From Cranoglanis bouderius (lineage: Eukaryota > Chordata > Actinopteri > Siluriformes > Cranoglanididae): a DNA stretch of 64,000 nucleotides. The number at the start of each line of letters is the position of its first letter. The stretch's first letter is position 1. The notes under the pieces are model-generated. The model worked only from the letters and a program-made list of their open reading frames with translations. It was not told where the DNA came from and did not search any database. Below, piece after piece: positions 11,365 to 22,979 of this stretch. The position numbers and the translations under genes are program-made. The stretch spans positions 17,060,269-17,124,268 of the forward strand of contig CM042552.1 in assembly GCA_023630585.1 (NCBI GenBank), given 5' to 3'.

Positions 11365-12949
11365 CAGTGCCCTCCACTAATATTGGCACCTTTGGTAAAT
11401 ATGAGAAAAGAAGGCTGTGAAAAATTGTCTTTATTGTTTAACCCTTTGATCTTGTGTTCAAATACTCTGCTCTCATGGATATCAGACAATTGCAAACAAA
11501 ACACAGGTTTATAAAATTATATATAGTTTGTTTGTTAAATATAAGTGTGCAACAATTATTGGCACCCTTTTAATCAATACTTTGTGCTACCTCCCTTTGC
11601 CAAGATAACAGCTCTGAGTCTTCTCCTATAATGCCTGATGAGGTTGGAGAATACATGGCAAGGGATCTGAGACCATTCCTCCATAGAGAATCTTTCCAGA
11701 TCCTCAAATTTTGAGGTCCAGGGTGGTGGACTCTCCTCTTCAGTTCACCCCACAAGTTTCAAGTCAGGGGACTGGGAATGCCATGGCAGGACCTTGATTT
11801 TGTGGTCAATGAACCATTTTTGTGTTGATTTTGATGGATGTTTTGGATTATTGTCCTGCTGGAAGATCCAAACATGGCCCATTTTAAGCTTTCTGGCAGT
11901 CAGGTTTTCATTTAATATCTGCTGATATTTGATAGAGTCCATGATGCCATGTATCCTAACAAAATGTCCAGGTCCTCTGGCAGAAAAACAGCCCCAAAAC
12001 ATCAAAGAGCCACCACCATATTTAACAGTGGGCATGAGGTACTTTTCCATATGGCTACCACTCTGTGTGCGCCAAAAGCACCTCTGGTGTTTATTGTCAA
12101 AAAGCTCTATTTTGGTTTCATCTGACCATAGAACCCAATCCCATTTGAAGTTCTGTCAAACTGAAGACACTGGAGTTTGTTTTTGGATGAGAGTAGAAGC
12201 TTTTTTTCTTAAAACCCTTCCAAACAATGTGTGGTGATGTAGGTGACTTTGGATTGTAATTTTGGAGACTTTCTGACCCCAAGACGCAACTCACTTCTGC
12301 AATTCTCCAGCTGTGATCCTTGGAGATTTTTTGGCCACTTGAACCATCCTCTTCACAGTGCATTGAGACAATATAGACACCCGTCCAATTCCAGGTTGAT
12401 TCATAACATTTCCAGTTGACTGGAACTTAATTAATTAATTATTGCCCTGATGGTGAAAATGGGCATTTCCAATGCTTGTGGTATTTTCTTATAGCCACTT
12501 CCCATTTTGTGAAGCTCAACAACCTTTTGCCGCACATCACAGCTATATTCCTTGGTCTTACCCATTGTTATGAATGACTAAGGGAATTTTTTACCTATGT
12601 GCTGCCTCATATTTATACCCCTGTGAAACAAGAAATCATGGTTGAACAATTTCCTGTTCCTAGTCACCCAGGTGTACTAAAAAATGTCAAATATCAATGG
12701 GAATATACTTCAAATATATTTTTTTTTCATATGAATTCATAGAGTTGCCAATAATTGTTGCACACCTATATTTAACAAAGATTTTTTTTTTTTATAAACC
12801 TGTGTTGTGTCTGCAATTGTTTGATATCCATGAGAGCAGAGTATTTTTGTGAATGTTTTGAACAAAAGATCAAAAGGTTAAACAATAAAGACAATTTTTT
12901 TTTCTTTGCTCATATTTATCAAGGGTGCCAATATTAGTGGAGGGCACTG
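11365..12949 (-). mobile_element. Tc1-like transposon (family 2), both ends present
   Basis: TA flanks lie at 11363-11364 and 12950-12951. The termini are inverted copies beginning CAGTGCCCTCCACTAATATT, and the inner part repeats at about 11560 and 12760 ('aacaattattggcac'), giving long terminal repeats of about 200 bp. Length is 1585 bp. The transposase lies on the minus strand between them. The element sits inside the 80-100-bp repeat region. Confidence 0.93.
11574..12565 (-). pseudogene. Transposase of Tc1 family 2 (frameshifted)
   Basis: Starts at an ATG at 12563-12565 followed by 'KTKEYSCDVRQKVVELHKMG' (paired-like HTH) and ends 'GGSTKY' at a stop at 11574. Catalytic landmarks are 'WVLWSDETKIELF' (near 12130), 'WGCFSARGPGHF', 'FQQDNNPKH' (second Asp, about 11850) and 'WHSQSPDL' (about 11765). 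The normal NP.ENLW segment is lost after 'PDL', where the frame breaks near 11750; 'GELKRRVHHPG' continues in another frame. Earlier stops and a frameshift lie near 12180 and 12430. Full length would be about 330 residues, so this is a recently decayed copy and not a working gene. Confidence 0.88.
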
Positions 12950-12951
12950 TA

Positions 12952-13319
12952 TGATGACATGATATTATGATATGATATTCCAAGAACATATTCATAACAA
13001 AACATTGAAGGCATCAGAACTACTTTGTCAAGTGGAATAAAGTGTTGCCAGTCAGAGACAAGATATCATATTGAGCATGTAGGTCCTGTTTGAGACCCAT
13101 TTAAATTCTGTTGGAAATTCTGACTTTCTTTGAATAGGCTAAAAATGTATGCAGTTTGGACATTAAAAGACAAAAACATTTTAATAATTCAAACAAAAGA
13201 AACATCACAATAGAAAACACTCCAGATACTACATTTGCATTTAATAAGTAGTTACATCGATCAGATCTGGAAAAATCTGTGATATTATGTTTAAAATCAA
13301 CCAATTAGCTGGCTAGCTC
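12952..13319. other. Spacer between Tc1 and repeat units
   Basis: AT-rich. The short 67-residue minus-strand ORF at 13101-13304 has no recognisable motif. Confidence 0.5.
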
Positions 13320-13635
13320 AAGAAAAACTGTCAGGATTTCTTGTGGGATTTTAAAATTATCCTTGTAAATATTTATAATACTCTATTTACTACTATCATA
13401 CTATTTGAGAGCATTTATAAATAATAAAAAGGAAAAATCATAATCTTCACCTCTGTGTGAGCTACCAAAAACATTATTGATGGGGTTTTGAGACATATTC
13501 AAAGCTAACAAGAAAGAAAGAAACAAACAAACCCTTTAGCTCTAACCTGACAGGATTTTTGTGGGGATTTTAAGCTATATTCATCAGTGTTCATAATATT
13601 TACTGCTGACACCAGCTAGAGAGCAAAAAACAGAT
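13320..13635. repeat. Further units of the 80-100-bp array
   Basis: 'aactgtcaggatttcttgtgggattttaaa' at about 13327 and 'aacctgacaggatttttgtggggattttaagc' at about 13546 match the unit at 9425-9835. The second is followed by 'attcatcagtgttcataatatttactgctgac'. The Tc1 at 13636-14979 interrupts the array. Confidence 0.65.
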
Positions 13636-14979
13636 CAGTCACATGGAAAAAGTAGGTACACCCCTACATTTATCACACCTTCAGATCCTTAAAATTTGAA
13701 TCAGGTGTTCAAGATTGGGTGCCAGTGATTAGAACCTGCTTAGGGTGTGCAGGTGGAACCTATCTTATTTATACCCCTCTCATCTCTAATGTCCGGTGTT
13801 CCCTTTGCTACTGAGGTGTGTGGTGTCATCATACCAAGGTCTAAAGAGTTCTGTAAGTCCTTCAGAAAAAAGGTTGTGGATGCCTATGGGTCTGGAAAGG
13901 AATTTAAAAAGATCTCCACATTATTTGAAATACATCATTCCACTGTAAGGGAAATAATCTACAAATGGTGCAGATTTCAAACGACTGCCAATTTGTCCAG
14001 GACTTGTTGTCCCAGCAAATTCAGACTAAGAGCAGACTGTCTGATGCAAAAAAAGTCTCCAAGAACCCCAAAATTTAATCACAAACCGGTATCAAAGTGC
14101 ATGCTTCTACAATCAGAAAGAGACTGCACAAATTTGATCTGCATGGCAGGCATGCCAGGAAAAAGCCTTTGCAAGACTACAGTTTTCCAGTGAGCATATA
14201 GGCAAAGACCAGGCCTTTTGGAATAATGTGCTCTGGACAGACAGATAGAGTTGTTTGGCCACAGTAACAGCAGACATGTTTGGCACAGACCAAAGGCAGC
14301 ATTTCAAGAGAAGCACCTCATACCAACTGTGAAGCACGGTGGTGGAAATGTTATGTTTGGGGTTGCTTCACTGCCCCAGGGACTAGACAGCTTGCATTCA
14401 TTGATTGAAATCTGCATCATAAGTACTTGAAGATAATGTGAGGCCATCTGTCCAAAAGTTGAAGTTGAACCAAAAGTGGACCTTTCAACAGGATAATGAT
14501 CCTAAGCACACTAGCAAATCCACCAAGGAGTGGCTCAAAAAGAAGAAACGGAGGGTTCTGGAATGGCCTAGTCAAAGCCTGGATTTGAATCCAACTGAAA
14601 TGTTGTGGGGCTATTTGAAACGGGCAGTACATGCAACTGAAAGAATATTGCATGGAAGAGTGGTCAAAAATTCCAGCAAGCCTGGTGGACAATTATGCAA
14701 AACACCTTCAAGAAGTTATTTCTGCTAAAGGGGGCAATACTAGGTTCTGAGGCCAAGGGTGTACTTATTTTTTCCACAGAAGAATATCACATCTATTGAT
14801 ATTTCTGTTGAATAAATGATTGAAAAAGCTAATTTTCCTTGTGGTTTTGTTCAAGTATATCATCTTTATTAATAGACACTGTTTCAATGAGATCAAATGC
14901 TTGCTTGTCCAAATATGTAAAAAAAAAAAAAAAAGGCCAACAATTTCCATGGGGTGTACTTATTTTTTTCACATGACTG
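13636..14979 (+). mobile_element. Tc1-like transposon (family 3), both ends present
   Basis: The left end CAGTCACATGGAAAAAGTAG and right end (reverse complement CAGTCATGTGAAAAAAATAA) are inverted, each followed by a GTACACCCC motif. A TA follows at 14980-14981; the left dinucleotide has mutated. Length is 1344 bp. The element separates units of the surrounding array. Confidence 0.9.
13831..14750 (+). pseudogene. Transposase of Tc1 family 3 (decayed)
   Basis: The expected start codon reads ATA at 13831, just before 'PRSKEFCKSFRKKVVDAYGS'. The HTH region reads 'KKISTLFEIHHSTVREIIYKW'. After about 14190 the frame shifts; 'VLWTDR.IELFGHSNS' occurs near 14228 and 'GCFTAPGTRQLAFID' near 14355. The C-terminal part is open at 14438-14728: 'WTFQQDNDPKHTSKST', 'WPSQSLDLNPTEMLWGYLKR', with a catalytic Glu in the NPTE motif. 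It ends at a TGA at 14748. Loss of the start and several frameshifts make it inactive. Confidence 0.88.
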
Positions 14980-14984
14980 TATAT

Positions 14985-15115
14985 GACTAAAATAAGCTAA
15001 CATGACAGGGTTTCTGAGGAAGATTAAGTTATATTCATATATAAAATGCTCATAACTGCTAAAATAACTAACTTGTCTACTACTAATAACTAACTTGACT
15101 ACTGTCCTTACTGCT
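14985..15115. repeat. Last units of the 80-100-bp array
   Basis: 'gctaacatgacagggtttctgaggaagattaagttatattcat' followed by 'gctcataactgcta' matches the unit seen before the Tc1 insertion. Confidence 0.6.
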
Positions 15116-17832
15116 TTATAGTGGATTATGGTGATTCTATAATGTATGCCTGTATATGTATAATGTATAATTTATAAAAATACAGCAATAAACCACTAAA
15201 TATATAAAAATTAAATTTACAACAGGTTTTAAGATGATTTGTTCTTTACAGAGAGATTGAATAATGGAGGTGAAAATGTAGGAGATGTAAAGAGACTTTG
15301 TGAGATAAGCCACAAATCAGGAACACTCTGGAGCTCCTTGGAGGCCACACAACATGATTTAGGATGAAACCCCTGCCAAAATGATGCTTAGAAACTGCTG
15401 AAGGCTTAATTATCTGGCTGGAATGGAATTACACCCACCCATTCAGTGTTAGTCTCCTTGTTTCATCTCAGTTACATTCTACATTCATATACAGCCAATT
15501 AAAGGATAATATAAACACATATCAGCTACATCTGATCTGTGCAGGTTATCCATATCCTTAGTGGGAGTGCACATACACAGATCTGCCAACCTTCATGCAT
15601 TTTGTGTCACATCTCCACATTTAACACAGGTGTGTGCTGCTACGAGTTATTGCTCAAAAATATATCAAAAAAGCAGCAACAACCCTATCTCCCCCCCCAC
15701 ACACACACAAAAATCCTCACCATTATTAACGGACATACCTGGAAGCCCCGCCCCTTTCTCCCATCTCACATTAGTAAGGTTTTTGCTCTCGTCCCGACTC
15801 AATTTTCTGAAATATCTGACAAAAATGATTAAATAGGCCTACAAAGACGTGCCAAATTTAACATTTTAAAAATCATTTTAATGGTAATATTAATTAGAAA
15901 GTGATTATGTTCTGGGAGACATTATATTCTCTCCTGTGCCAGTCAGCGCAGGGACTTCCAAACAATTTGAACAGCATATCAAGAGTGAAAATGTCTGCCA
16001 TGTGGAAACTTTTCATGTTCTTTATGAGGAACATTAGACAAGCAATTTGTAAAAGGACTATATCGAGTCATCCATCCCCCAGCAGGACTATGCATTATTC
16101 TTGGCATGTCTGCATACATACTGTACAACAACACTTGGTAAAGATGTCCCCCAGGGTCTCAGGGGTCCTGCTGTGGTCATTCATCATCTTGCATCGTAAT
16201 GAACCATGCAACCTGTTTCTCTATTCACTGCTGATCCCCCAGTCTCTTTATAACTTATCTTTTTTTTATTTGCTGCTGGTGATTCTTCTGCTAACAGGCC
16301 TGCCGTAAAATTATGGTTTCTTCTAGGGATGTGAATTTTACTGACAAAATGACATTTTTTAATTTTTTTTTTTTACAGCTGATATTAGTATTAGACACAT
16401 CATTATACAGTTTTTCAGTAAATGTCATATCCCACTCTGTTCTACATTTATTTACAGCTGATCTGTTTGTTTCCTAGCCTAAGTACAGCAGCAGCATTGT
16501 CCTAAACCTGTGCTATAGCTAAAATCCATAATGTGATTTGAAAGGAATGTAGTGATTCACTAACCATTTAATGTTAACTAGCAAGCTAATTTGTTTTCTT
16601 GCAATTGTGAGGAACAGAAAAGGTGGTGTTAGGTGGCATTTCACTAGCTGTTCAAGCTAGCTTCCTAGCTCATGTTAGATCACGTCTAAAATTCCATTTA
16701 TTTATGTCAGATTATACAATTATAATTAGCTGGTCCTCATTTTTTTACCCCCACCATTCTGGTTTCCATTGGATGACACTTCCAAACTTTGTGAATTCTC
16801 AATGTTGAAGCTCACCTAGATTAACTTACCATAATGATATTTCCTTTTTTTTTTTACGTTCCTCGCACTTTTCACATCCAATGAACTGTTTTGTTGTTGT
16901 TGTTTAAAAAAAAACAAAAAAAAAAAAAACAAGAGCTGTTAAACCTGCCCAGAAAATTTTCTTTGGCTTGACTACATGTGCAGCATGACATACTGATTTT
17001 AACCACACAATATAGAGGTTAGTGAAACTAGGCAGCTACGTAAATGTTATCCAGCACTGTGCTAATGTTAGCCAGCTATTGAGTAGTTAACATAGCTAAC
17101 AATAATGTTCACTACCATGCTAGCTAATGTTAGGTGAGTTATTATGTTGAGGTGAGAGGAATTTGTAGCTGTGTGTAGGTTACTGATAATGATTTTGGAC
17201 AAAACTGCTGCTGTAACAGGGCCAATAAACCACTTTGGATGTAATTAGGTTGTTGGAATTCACCACCTAATGAGTGCACTACCCTGACTCTGTATTAGTC
17301 ACCACTTCTGGCCTTTTCCAGTGTTTTCCTGCTCCTGTGTTATGAGCTGCACTTGCGTATACTTCTATATTGGACAAGATTGAATGTTATACTTTGTGTG
17401 AAGCCCTAATGGACATTTTCCACTCTCGCTCTCTCACTGAAATGGGTTTCTCTAGCTGCAGTTATTGCAGTTATTGGAAAGACACTTTGGAGGTAAACAA
17501 TTTTCTGAGTAAAATGATTTCAGAGCAGGAAGTGGAAGTTATATTTGTGACACATGTTCTGAAATCTAAATTAGAATTAGTGCAATGTTTCACCCTGAAT
17601 GCTAAGCTTGCTAAGAGTGAATTACATCAGATCAGATCAGAATACTTTAGTGCAATTTTAGTTCAACTATTCTGAGAGTCTCTAATTTGAACTTTGACAT
17701 TTGAACTCATTATGGCTATTGAGAGTAAAATGATTTTGTATTCCATTTCAGATTTTCATTACTTACTAATTTTAACTTAATGACACCACTGTGATGGCTT
17801 ATGCAGTGTTAAGACATTTCAGTATGGTGTTC
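15116..17832. other. Long stretch without recognisable gene
   Basis: Several ORFs of 60-135 residues occur (for example 15901-16308 and 17370-17675), but none shows a known motif, splice-flanked exon pattern or repeated residues. Homopolymer runs lie at about 16364-16374 (T) and 16907-16929 (A). This is the longest stretch free of identifiable elements, so a diverged or regulatory function cannot be excluded. Confidence 0.5.
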
Positions 17833-17834
17833 TA

Positions 17835-18608
17835 CAATTGCAATCAAAATTATTCAACCCCCATTGCAAATCAGGTTTCTTGTCAAAATTTACAGACTTT
17901 CAGCTGTTTGCAATGAACAAATCAAACAAAAGCAATTGAAATAGTTCAACACAATGAATACCTCAAGTGGTTACCCCAAATTCAACTGAAAATGTAACTT
18001 ATAATGGCTTCTCTAGTCTCAAAATTATTCAACCCCCTGAAAAGAATCCCTCACAACAGCACAAATATGCAAAACAGGTGTTGTTCTAAGCACACTTGAT
18101 GCCACTAATCAAGGGTTTCATTAGTTGCACCAGGTGTGCTTGAGCTGGAACACATGAAATACATGAACTGGCTAGGAGCAGAAAATACTTGAAATACCTG
18201 GACGGGCCAGAAAAAGGAAACTATCAATGACTGCAACCAGATTTCTGAGAAGGCAAAAACCCTTGAGTGACCGCAAAAGACCTTAGCAAGACTTGGTGGT
18301 AACAGGCACTGAGGTTTCAATGAGCACAGTATGGTGCATACTAAACGCAGAAGGTCTCCATGCCAGAACTCCAAGATGTACACCACTACTGACCCAAAAG
18401 CACAAAAAACGTCGGCTGACAATCATATAAATAAGCCAGTTTTGGGATTCTGTTCTGTGGAGCGATGAAACAAAACTGGAACTTTTTGGCATGAGGGATC
18501 AGAGGTATGTCTGGAGAAAGAAGAATGAAGAAAGAACACTCTGTCAAGCATGGTGGTGGCTCAGTGATGCTTTGGGGCTGATTTGCATCCTCTGGCACTG
18601 GAACTCAA
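17835..18608 (+). mobile_element. Half Tc1-like transposon (family 1), 5' half
   Basis: Starts after TA (17833-17834) with CAATTGCAATCAAAATTATT, the same terminus as the copy at 6616. The decayed transposase on the plus strand includes 'FWDSVLWSDETKLELFG' (first catalytic Asp, about 18440-18490), 'RYVWRKKNEERTL' and 'AWWWLSDALGLICILWHW' up to 18600. The homology stops at about 18608, so the second Asp, the Glu and the right terminus are absent. Confidence 0.85.
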
Positions 18609-18639
18609 AGGGTTCTTACAACTTGGCGAGTAATTTTGA

Positions 18640-20237
18640 GTTGGAAGTGGGAAGCAATACTTGAACTTTATCTCCTGGTGGAGACTGCCTGCGTGAGTGC
18701 CTGCCTGTGGGAACGGCATAGCCATTGCTGTCATTTCTGGGCCTGGAGTAAATTTTCCCAAGAAAAGTGACTCAATATGTACAGTTTTGCTCTCAGGTTC
18801 AGGATATACTGTACCTCATTTTTACTAGGGGTGGGACCATTCTCCCAGCTTTCTTTTACCACATTCAACACGCCCAGAGGATTCTGGCTGTATAAAAGTT
18901 CAAATGAGGAAAACAGACTGGAGGCCTGGGGCACCTCCCATAAGGTAAACCAGAGTGGCTCCAACCAAATTCTGAATGTCTTTTTGTACTAACTTAAGAA
19001 TCATATTAATCAAGGTTAAAATGAAATGTTCCACTAGCCCATTGGTCTGAGGATGGTACATGCAGGTTCGGATTTGCCTTAATTTGCAACAGTTCATTAA
19101 AGTCTGCATAGTGTACAGGACATAAAAGAAGTGCCTTGGCCGGTCACTATCTCTTTTGCGATCTTGACCCTGGAGATTATGTGAAACAGTGCCTCTGTCA
19201 TGCTCTTTGCTGAGCTTGTCCGTAAAGGCAGCTTCAGGATACCAGGTTGCATAGCCCAACTACATGGATATCATTGGGTTCAAAAGGGATCTTGATGGTT
19301 CTTTTTGGGTGGCTGGCAGAATAATCAGCTGACATTCACAGCATGACACACACCACCGATACACATTTCTGTGGATGCCTGGCAAATAAAAGTGGGCCAT
19401 GAGCTGATGTAGTGTCTTAGCTATCCCTAGGTGCCCTGCTATGGGGTTATAATGAGCCACATGGAAAAGTTGTTCTCTGCAGCTCTACAACTTGATTGCT
19501 GATTCACTGCTTTGAGTGTCCTGGCTCACTCTGTATAGCTTTTTGAATAATGGTGATGTGAGGGGAGGCAATGGTGACCCCTGGCTACACTGCAAGGCCA
19601 TCTATGATCATGACCTGGTAAAAGGAATGCCTTGATGTGTCATCCTGTGACTGCTCTTGGGGCAAATCAGACAGGGCATTATTGCTGTAGGAGTATCTGC
19701 CCCAACTCCCTGTCGTCCCAGTCCACCACCAACTGTTTAATCCCTGACCAATTCATTATGTCCCTGTGAATATACCTCAGCCTCACCTCCCAGTGGGTAT
19801 CCAGTGTACCTGCCTTGATTCAGGCATTGATGCACTGGGTTTGTGAACAACCTAAGTCCACCAGGGCCTGATGTATAACCCCTTGGATACTCACCGACTC
19901 GATATCTCGACTCCTGTTCAGGGGAGGTAGGTGGGGCAATGGAGGCTCGGGGGTTGTCCATGAATGCTGTAGTTGATGCTGGTTGATCTTGGAGAGTGTC
20001 TCAGTTTGGTAACCCTGCATTCACTCCTTGGTATTTCTGGGTAGACGAGAGATGAAATGCTCTGGTGCCTGGTTGGTCACTACCTGAGAGAGTAGTGCCT
20101 GTTGATTTTCCTGCAGGCTGAGGAGAGCCCGGTGATGCTGCTGCTGCACAGTGGATAACGACTGTTGGATCTGCACTAGCAAACTTTGGTACATGGCAGT
20201 ATTTCTTCATTCTCCAAACTACTGGGTTTCACCACCA
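18640..20237 (-). pseudogene. Ty3/gypsy remnant: gag start, protease and integrase
   Basis: Order on the minus strand: a short Ser/Pro-rich gag-like ORF from 20210; the protease region near 19870 ('HQALVDLGCSQT', where retropepsins have DSG and this copy has DLG); then integrase. The integrase zinc-binding module 'HYNPIAGHLGIAKTLHQLM..CVSCCECQ' (H-H-C-C) lies at 19460-19330, and core segments at 19259-18900 include 'MYHPQTNGLVEHF' with the catalytic Glu. Reverse transcriptase and RNase H, expected between protease and integrase, are missing, and frames change several times. A primer-site-like motif lies at 20220-20237. It is an internal-deletion derivative. Confidence 0.8.
20220..20237 (-). 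promoter_or_regulatory. Probable tRNA primer-binding site of the gypsy remnant
   Basis: The minus strand reads TGGTGGTGAAACCCAGTA directly after TGTCACAC, as expected for LTR end plus primer site, and just before the gag-like start. A related motif (TGGTGGTGATCCCACTGC) is at 4879-4896 on the plus strand. I do not assign the tRNA. Confidence 0.5.
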
Positions 20238-20430
20238 GTGTGACAGTTCATGACATCATACTTAGAACATACGTAGAACACTGGAATGTTCTTAGCCTTT
20301 TGGCCCATTATTTTTCTGTGGTGGCTTGAGATTTACAATCTGGAGATTTATCAACACAGACCTCAAAACGAAACTCCAACATAAACATTCACCATTTTGG
20401 CTTCTCATGCTCCTACCCCATGTCATTAAT

Positions 20431-20456
20431 GCGCACACACACACACACACACACAG
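20431..20456. repeat. (CA)n microsatellite
   Basis: About 12 CA units, preceded by GCG. Confidence 0.95.
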
Positions 20457-20700
20457 AGGGAACCCAGATAGCATACATTTCTGGGCCTCATCTGGGCCAA
20501 CTATGGCACATATGGCTCAGTTCTGGCAATGGCAAAGGTCATATGGGCCGTATCTGGCCCACACACAACAAGCTGGTTTTAGGCTTGTTTTGTCTGGGCC
20601 CACATCTGGCCCAGAAGCCAGTCACACTCAGGTTGCATCATTACCATCATTCCATACAGTATGTGGGCCAGCTCTCTTTTGCTATCTGGGAAGACCTCAC
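20457..20700. repeat. Degenerate CTGGGCC/TGGCCCA repeat
   Basis: 'tctgggcc', 'atctggcccaca' and 'tatgggccgtatctgg' variants every 20-40 bp. Similar in kind to 9840-10160. ORFs reading through it are not called. Confidence 0.45.
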
Positions 20701-21251
20701 ATAGTGAAGAAAAGACATGGGTTATATAGTGATCACAATGATTATGCACAGGTGAAACTACTCACTAATTACCCTCTCCTTCTTTATTTCTTTTCTTCTT
20801 CTGTCACGCTATCCTATATATCTGACTTTCTTATTTCATTTTTTATTTATTTATTTTTAAATTCTTTTTGGGTTTTTGAGTTAGCAGATTTAGTGTGTAC
20901 CCTACACATGGTCCCTGTGGAGTGATTCTTTCCTCTTGCACCTGCAGAAAATGGATTTCTCTGGTGAAGCTACAAGCCCAGATAACTTTAGATCAGATTT
21001 CATAACTACTAATTAAAATTATTATTATAAGGCTATTGGGAAAATTTTGACTTTCACTGTGACATTTCTCTCTTTTGTAGCTGAATGTAGCAGGTGGAAA
21101 GGTCATCTTTCACCTTTATGTAGAAATTGGAAAAAATGTACAAAAGTGCTGCAAAAAGAAGATTTCGCAAGCTGGAGCTCTTATACAGTATGATCAGACC
21201 AAATGCCCTGTATGCTTTCAACACGAGTTCCACAAAAATAAAATACAATCC

Positions 21252-21350
<99 letters not shown>

Positions 21351-22135
21351 GTTATTACTTGCTCACTCTATCATTTATTTGTGGAGCCTCCATGTGCAAT
21401 TAAACAGCATTGATTTATAGATTTCTGAAACATTTATCATGATTTCTCATAGAAATCAATTCTCCAGTCTCTGTTTTTTTCATAGGTCTAATCCAGCCAA
21501 TCAGGTTTCAAGACAACATTTCTCTAACACCCACATTACTCTGACCAATCATAAAAGAAAAATGTGCAACCAGTCAGATTAAACTTTACAAGCAGTGTAA
21601 AAACGAAACATGCAGCAGCAGGCCAGTTGTAGCACTATTACAGAGCACAAAACATCTGACCATGTTTCCTGAGGCGAGAACTTTAAACTGTAACATTGTA
21701 AAGTGAAATGAGGAGATGGATCTCTTCCATCATCAGATTTTGATGGTTCTCGCTCAGAAACACAGGAGGAACATTAATAACCTGCACACTGACACAGTTT
21801 AAAAAAAACAAAACATCCCAATCAAAGCTAGCTACCAGATTTTTTTAATGGTATCTTTCATCTTATGGGTTTTATAATGAGGCTGTTGTGTGGAACCGAG
21901 GGACAAAAGCTCTGTTTGGACTTAACTAATATATGAGTAAAAAGAAAGATGAAAGCTTTAAAAATCCTTCTGAGTTTCTGCTTTCTCCTCAGCAGTGAAG
22001 AAAACCCTGCTTCCTTTTCATTCAGATGGCTACAGATGCCTAACTGGTTTTATTGCATCAGTTATGAATTACATAATTATTAATCTGAGGCTACAGTTGG
22101 CGCCGCCCCCCTCCACTCCCCCACCTGTTTGTTTT
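20701..22135. other. Spacer with A-run plus (TA)n
   Basis: A-run at 21254-21272 continues straight into (TA)n up to 21349 (about 38 units). This may be the tail of an inserted retroelement, but nothing upstream is recognised. No gene is supported; the 97-residue ORF runs through the TA tract. Confidence 0.6.
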
Positions 22136-22975
22136 CGGGGGTTTCTCACTTCAGTCTCCTCTTCAGGAGGTGAAATGCATGCTTAATTGGGTTAAGGTCT
22201 GGTGATTGTCCTTCGTTGAGTTGGCAATGTTTTTTGGACCATTGTCTTGCTACATGATAAAGTTCCTCATGATTAATTTGGATGCATTTCTCTGTACATT
22301 GGCAGACAATATGTTCCTGTAAACTTCTGAATTCATTCTGCTGCTATCATCATGAGTTATGTCATCAATAAAGATTAGTAAGCCTGTTCCAGAAGCAGCC
22401 ATACAAGCCCAAGCCATGACTACTACATATCCTTTCTTTCTCCACACTTTGGCCTTTCCATCAGTTTGGTAGAGGTTAATCTTGGTTCCAAAACTTTTGT
22501 GGCTCATCTCTGCATTTCTTTGTGATTTCCAATCTGGCTTAGCTCTGCCCAGTGTTTGTGCAATGCCTCTGATTGATTTTCCCCTCTTCAAAATTACTTG
22601 CTTTTCTCCCATAGACAGCTCTCTGATCTTCATCCTTATCCTTTTTAACAACAAATGCAGTCTTCACAGGTAAAACTGAAGGCTAAAACCAAGAGTTGAT
22701 GTTCATAACTATTTATTGCTTAAACAATCAATCTAACAGGACACACCTGGGTAACAAGCAACACCCGTCAGTCACATGTTCCAATATTTTTGCTTGCCTA
22801 CAAGTTGGCTACAGTATGTTGTTTAACACATCTACATATAAATACCAGGAAATAAAAGCTGAAATTCGAAACTCTCTTCTCATATTCATTTTTTGATCTC
22901 AAACCCAAATGTCTTCAGTCTACAGCAAAAACAACTGAATTGGCCTTGCCATTCCAATAGTTTCGGAGGGGACTG
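22136..22975 (-). mobile_element. Deleted Tc1-like transposon (family 4)
   Basis: The right end carries a Tc1-type terminus; the minus strand reads CAGTCCCCTCCGAAACTATT. The minus-strand transposase is internally deleted: 'MKIRELSMGEKQVILKRGKSIRGIAQTLG' (HTH, 22620-22540) jumps to 'FGTKINLYQTDGKAKVWRKKGY' and 'VMAWACMAASGTGLLIFIDD' (22500-22370), then 'VYRNILSANVQ'. The second Asp and Glu region is absent and the left terminus is lost near 22136. Confidence 0.8.
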
Positions 22976-22979
22976 CATA

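Noticed and set aside
16623..17675. Possible host exons in the longest stretch free of elements
   Set aside because: The ORFs are short, have no known motif, and lack a convincing acceptor-exon-donor series; base composition is like the surrounding spacer.
20326..20925. 199-residue plus-strand ORF
   Set aside because: It runs through a CA microsatellite and a GGCC-rich repeat and has no domain; probably a chance ORF.
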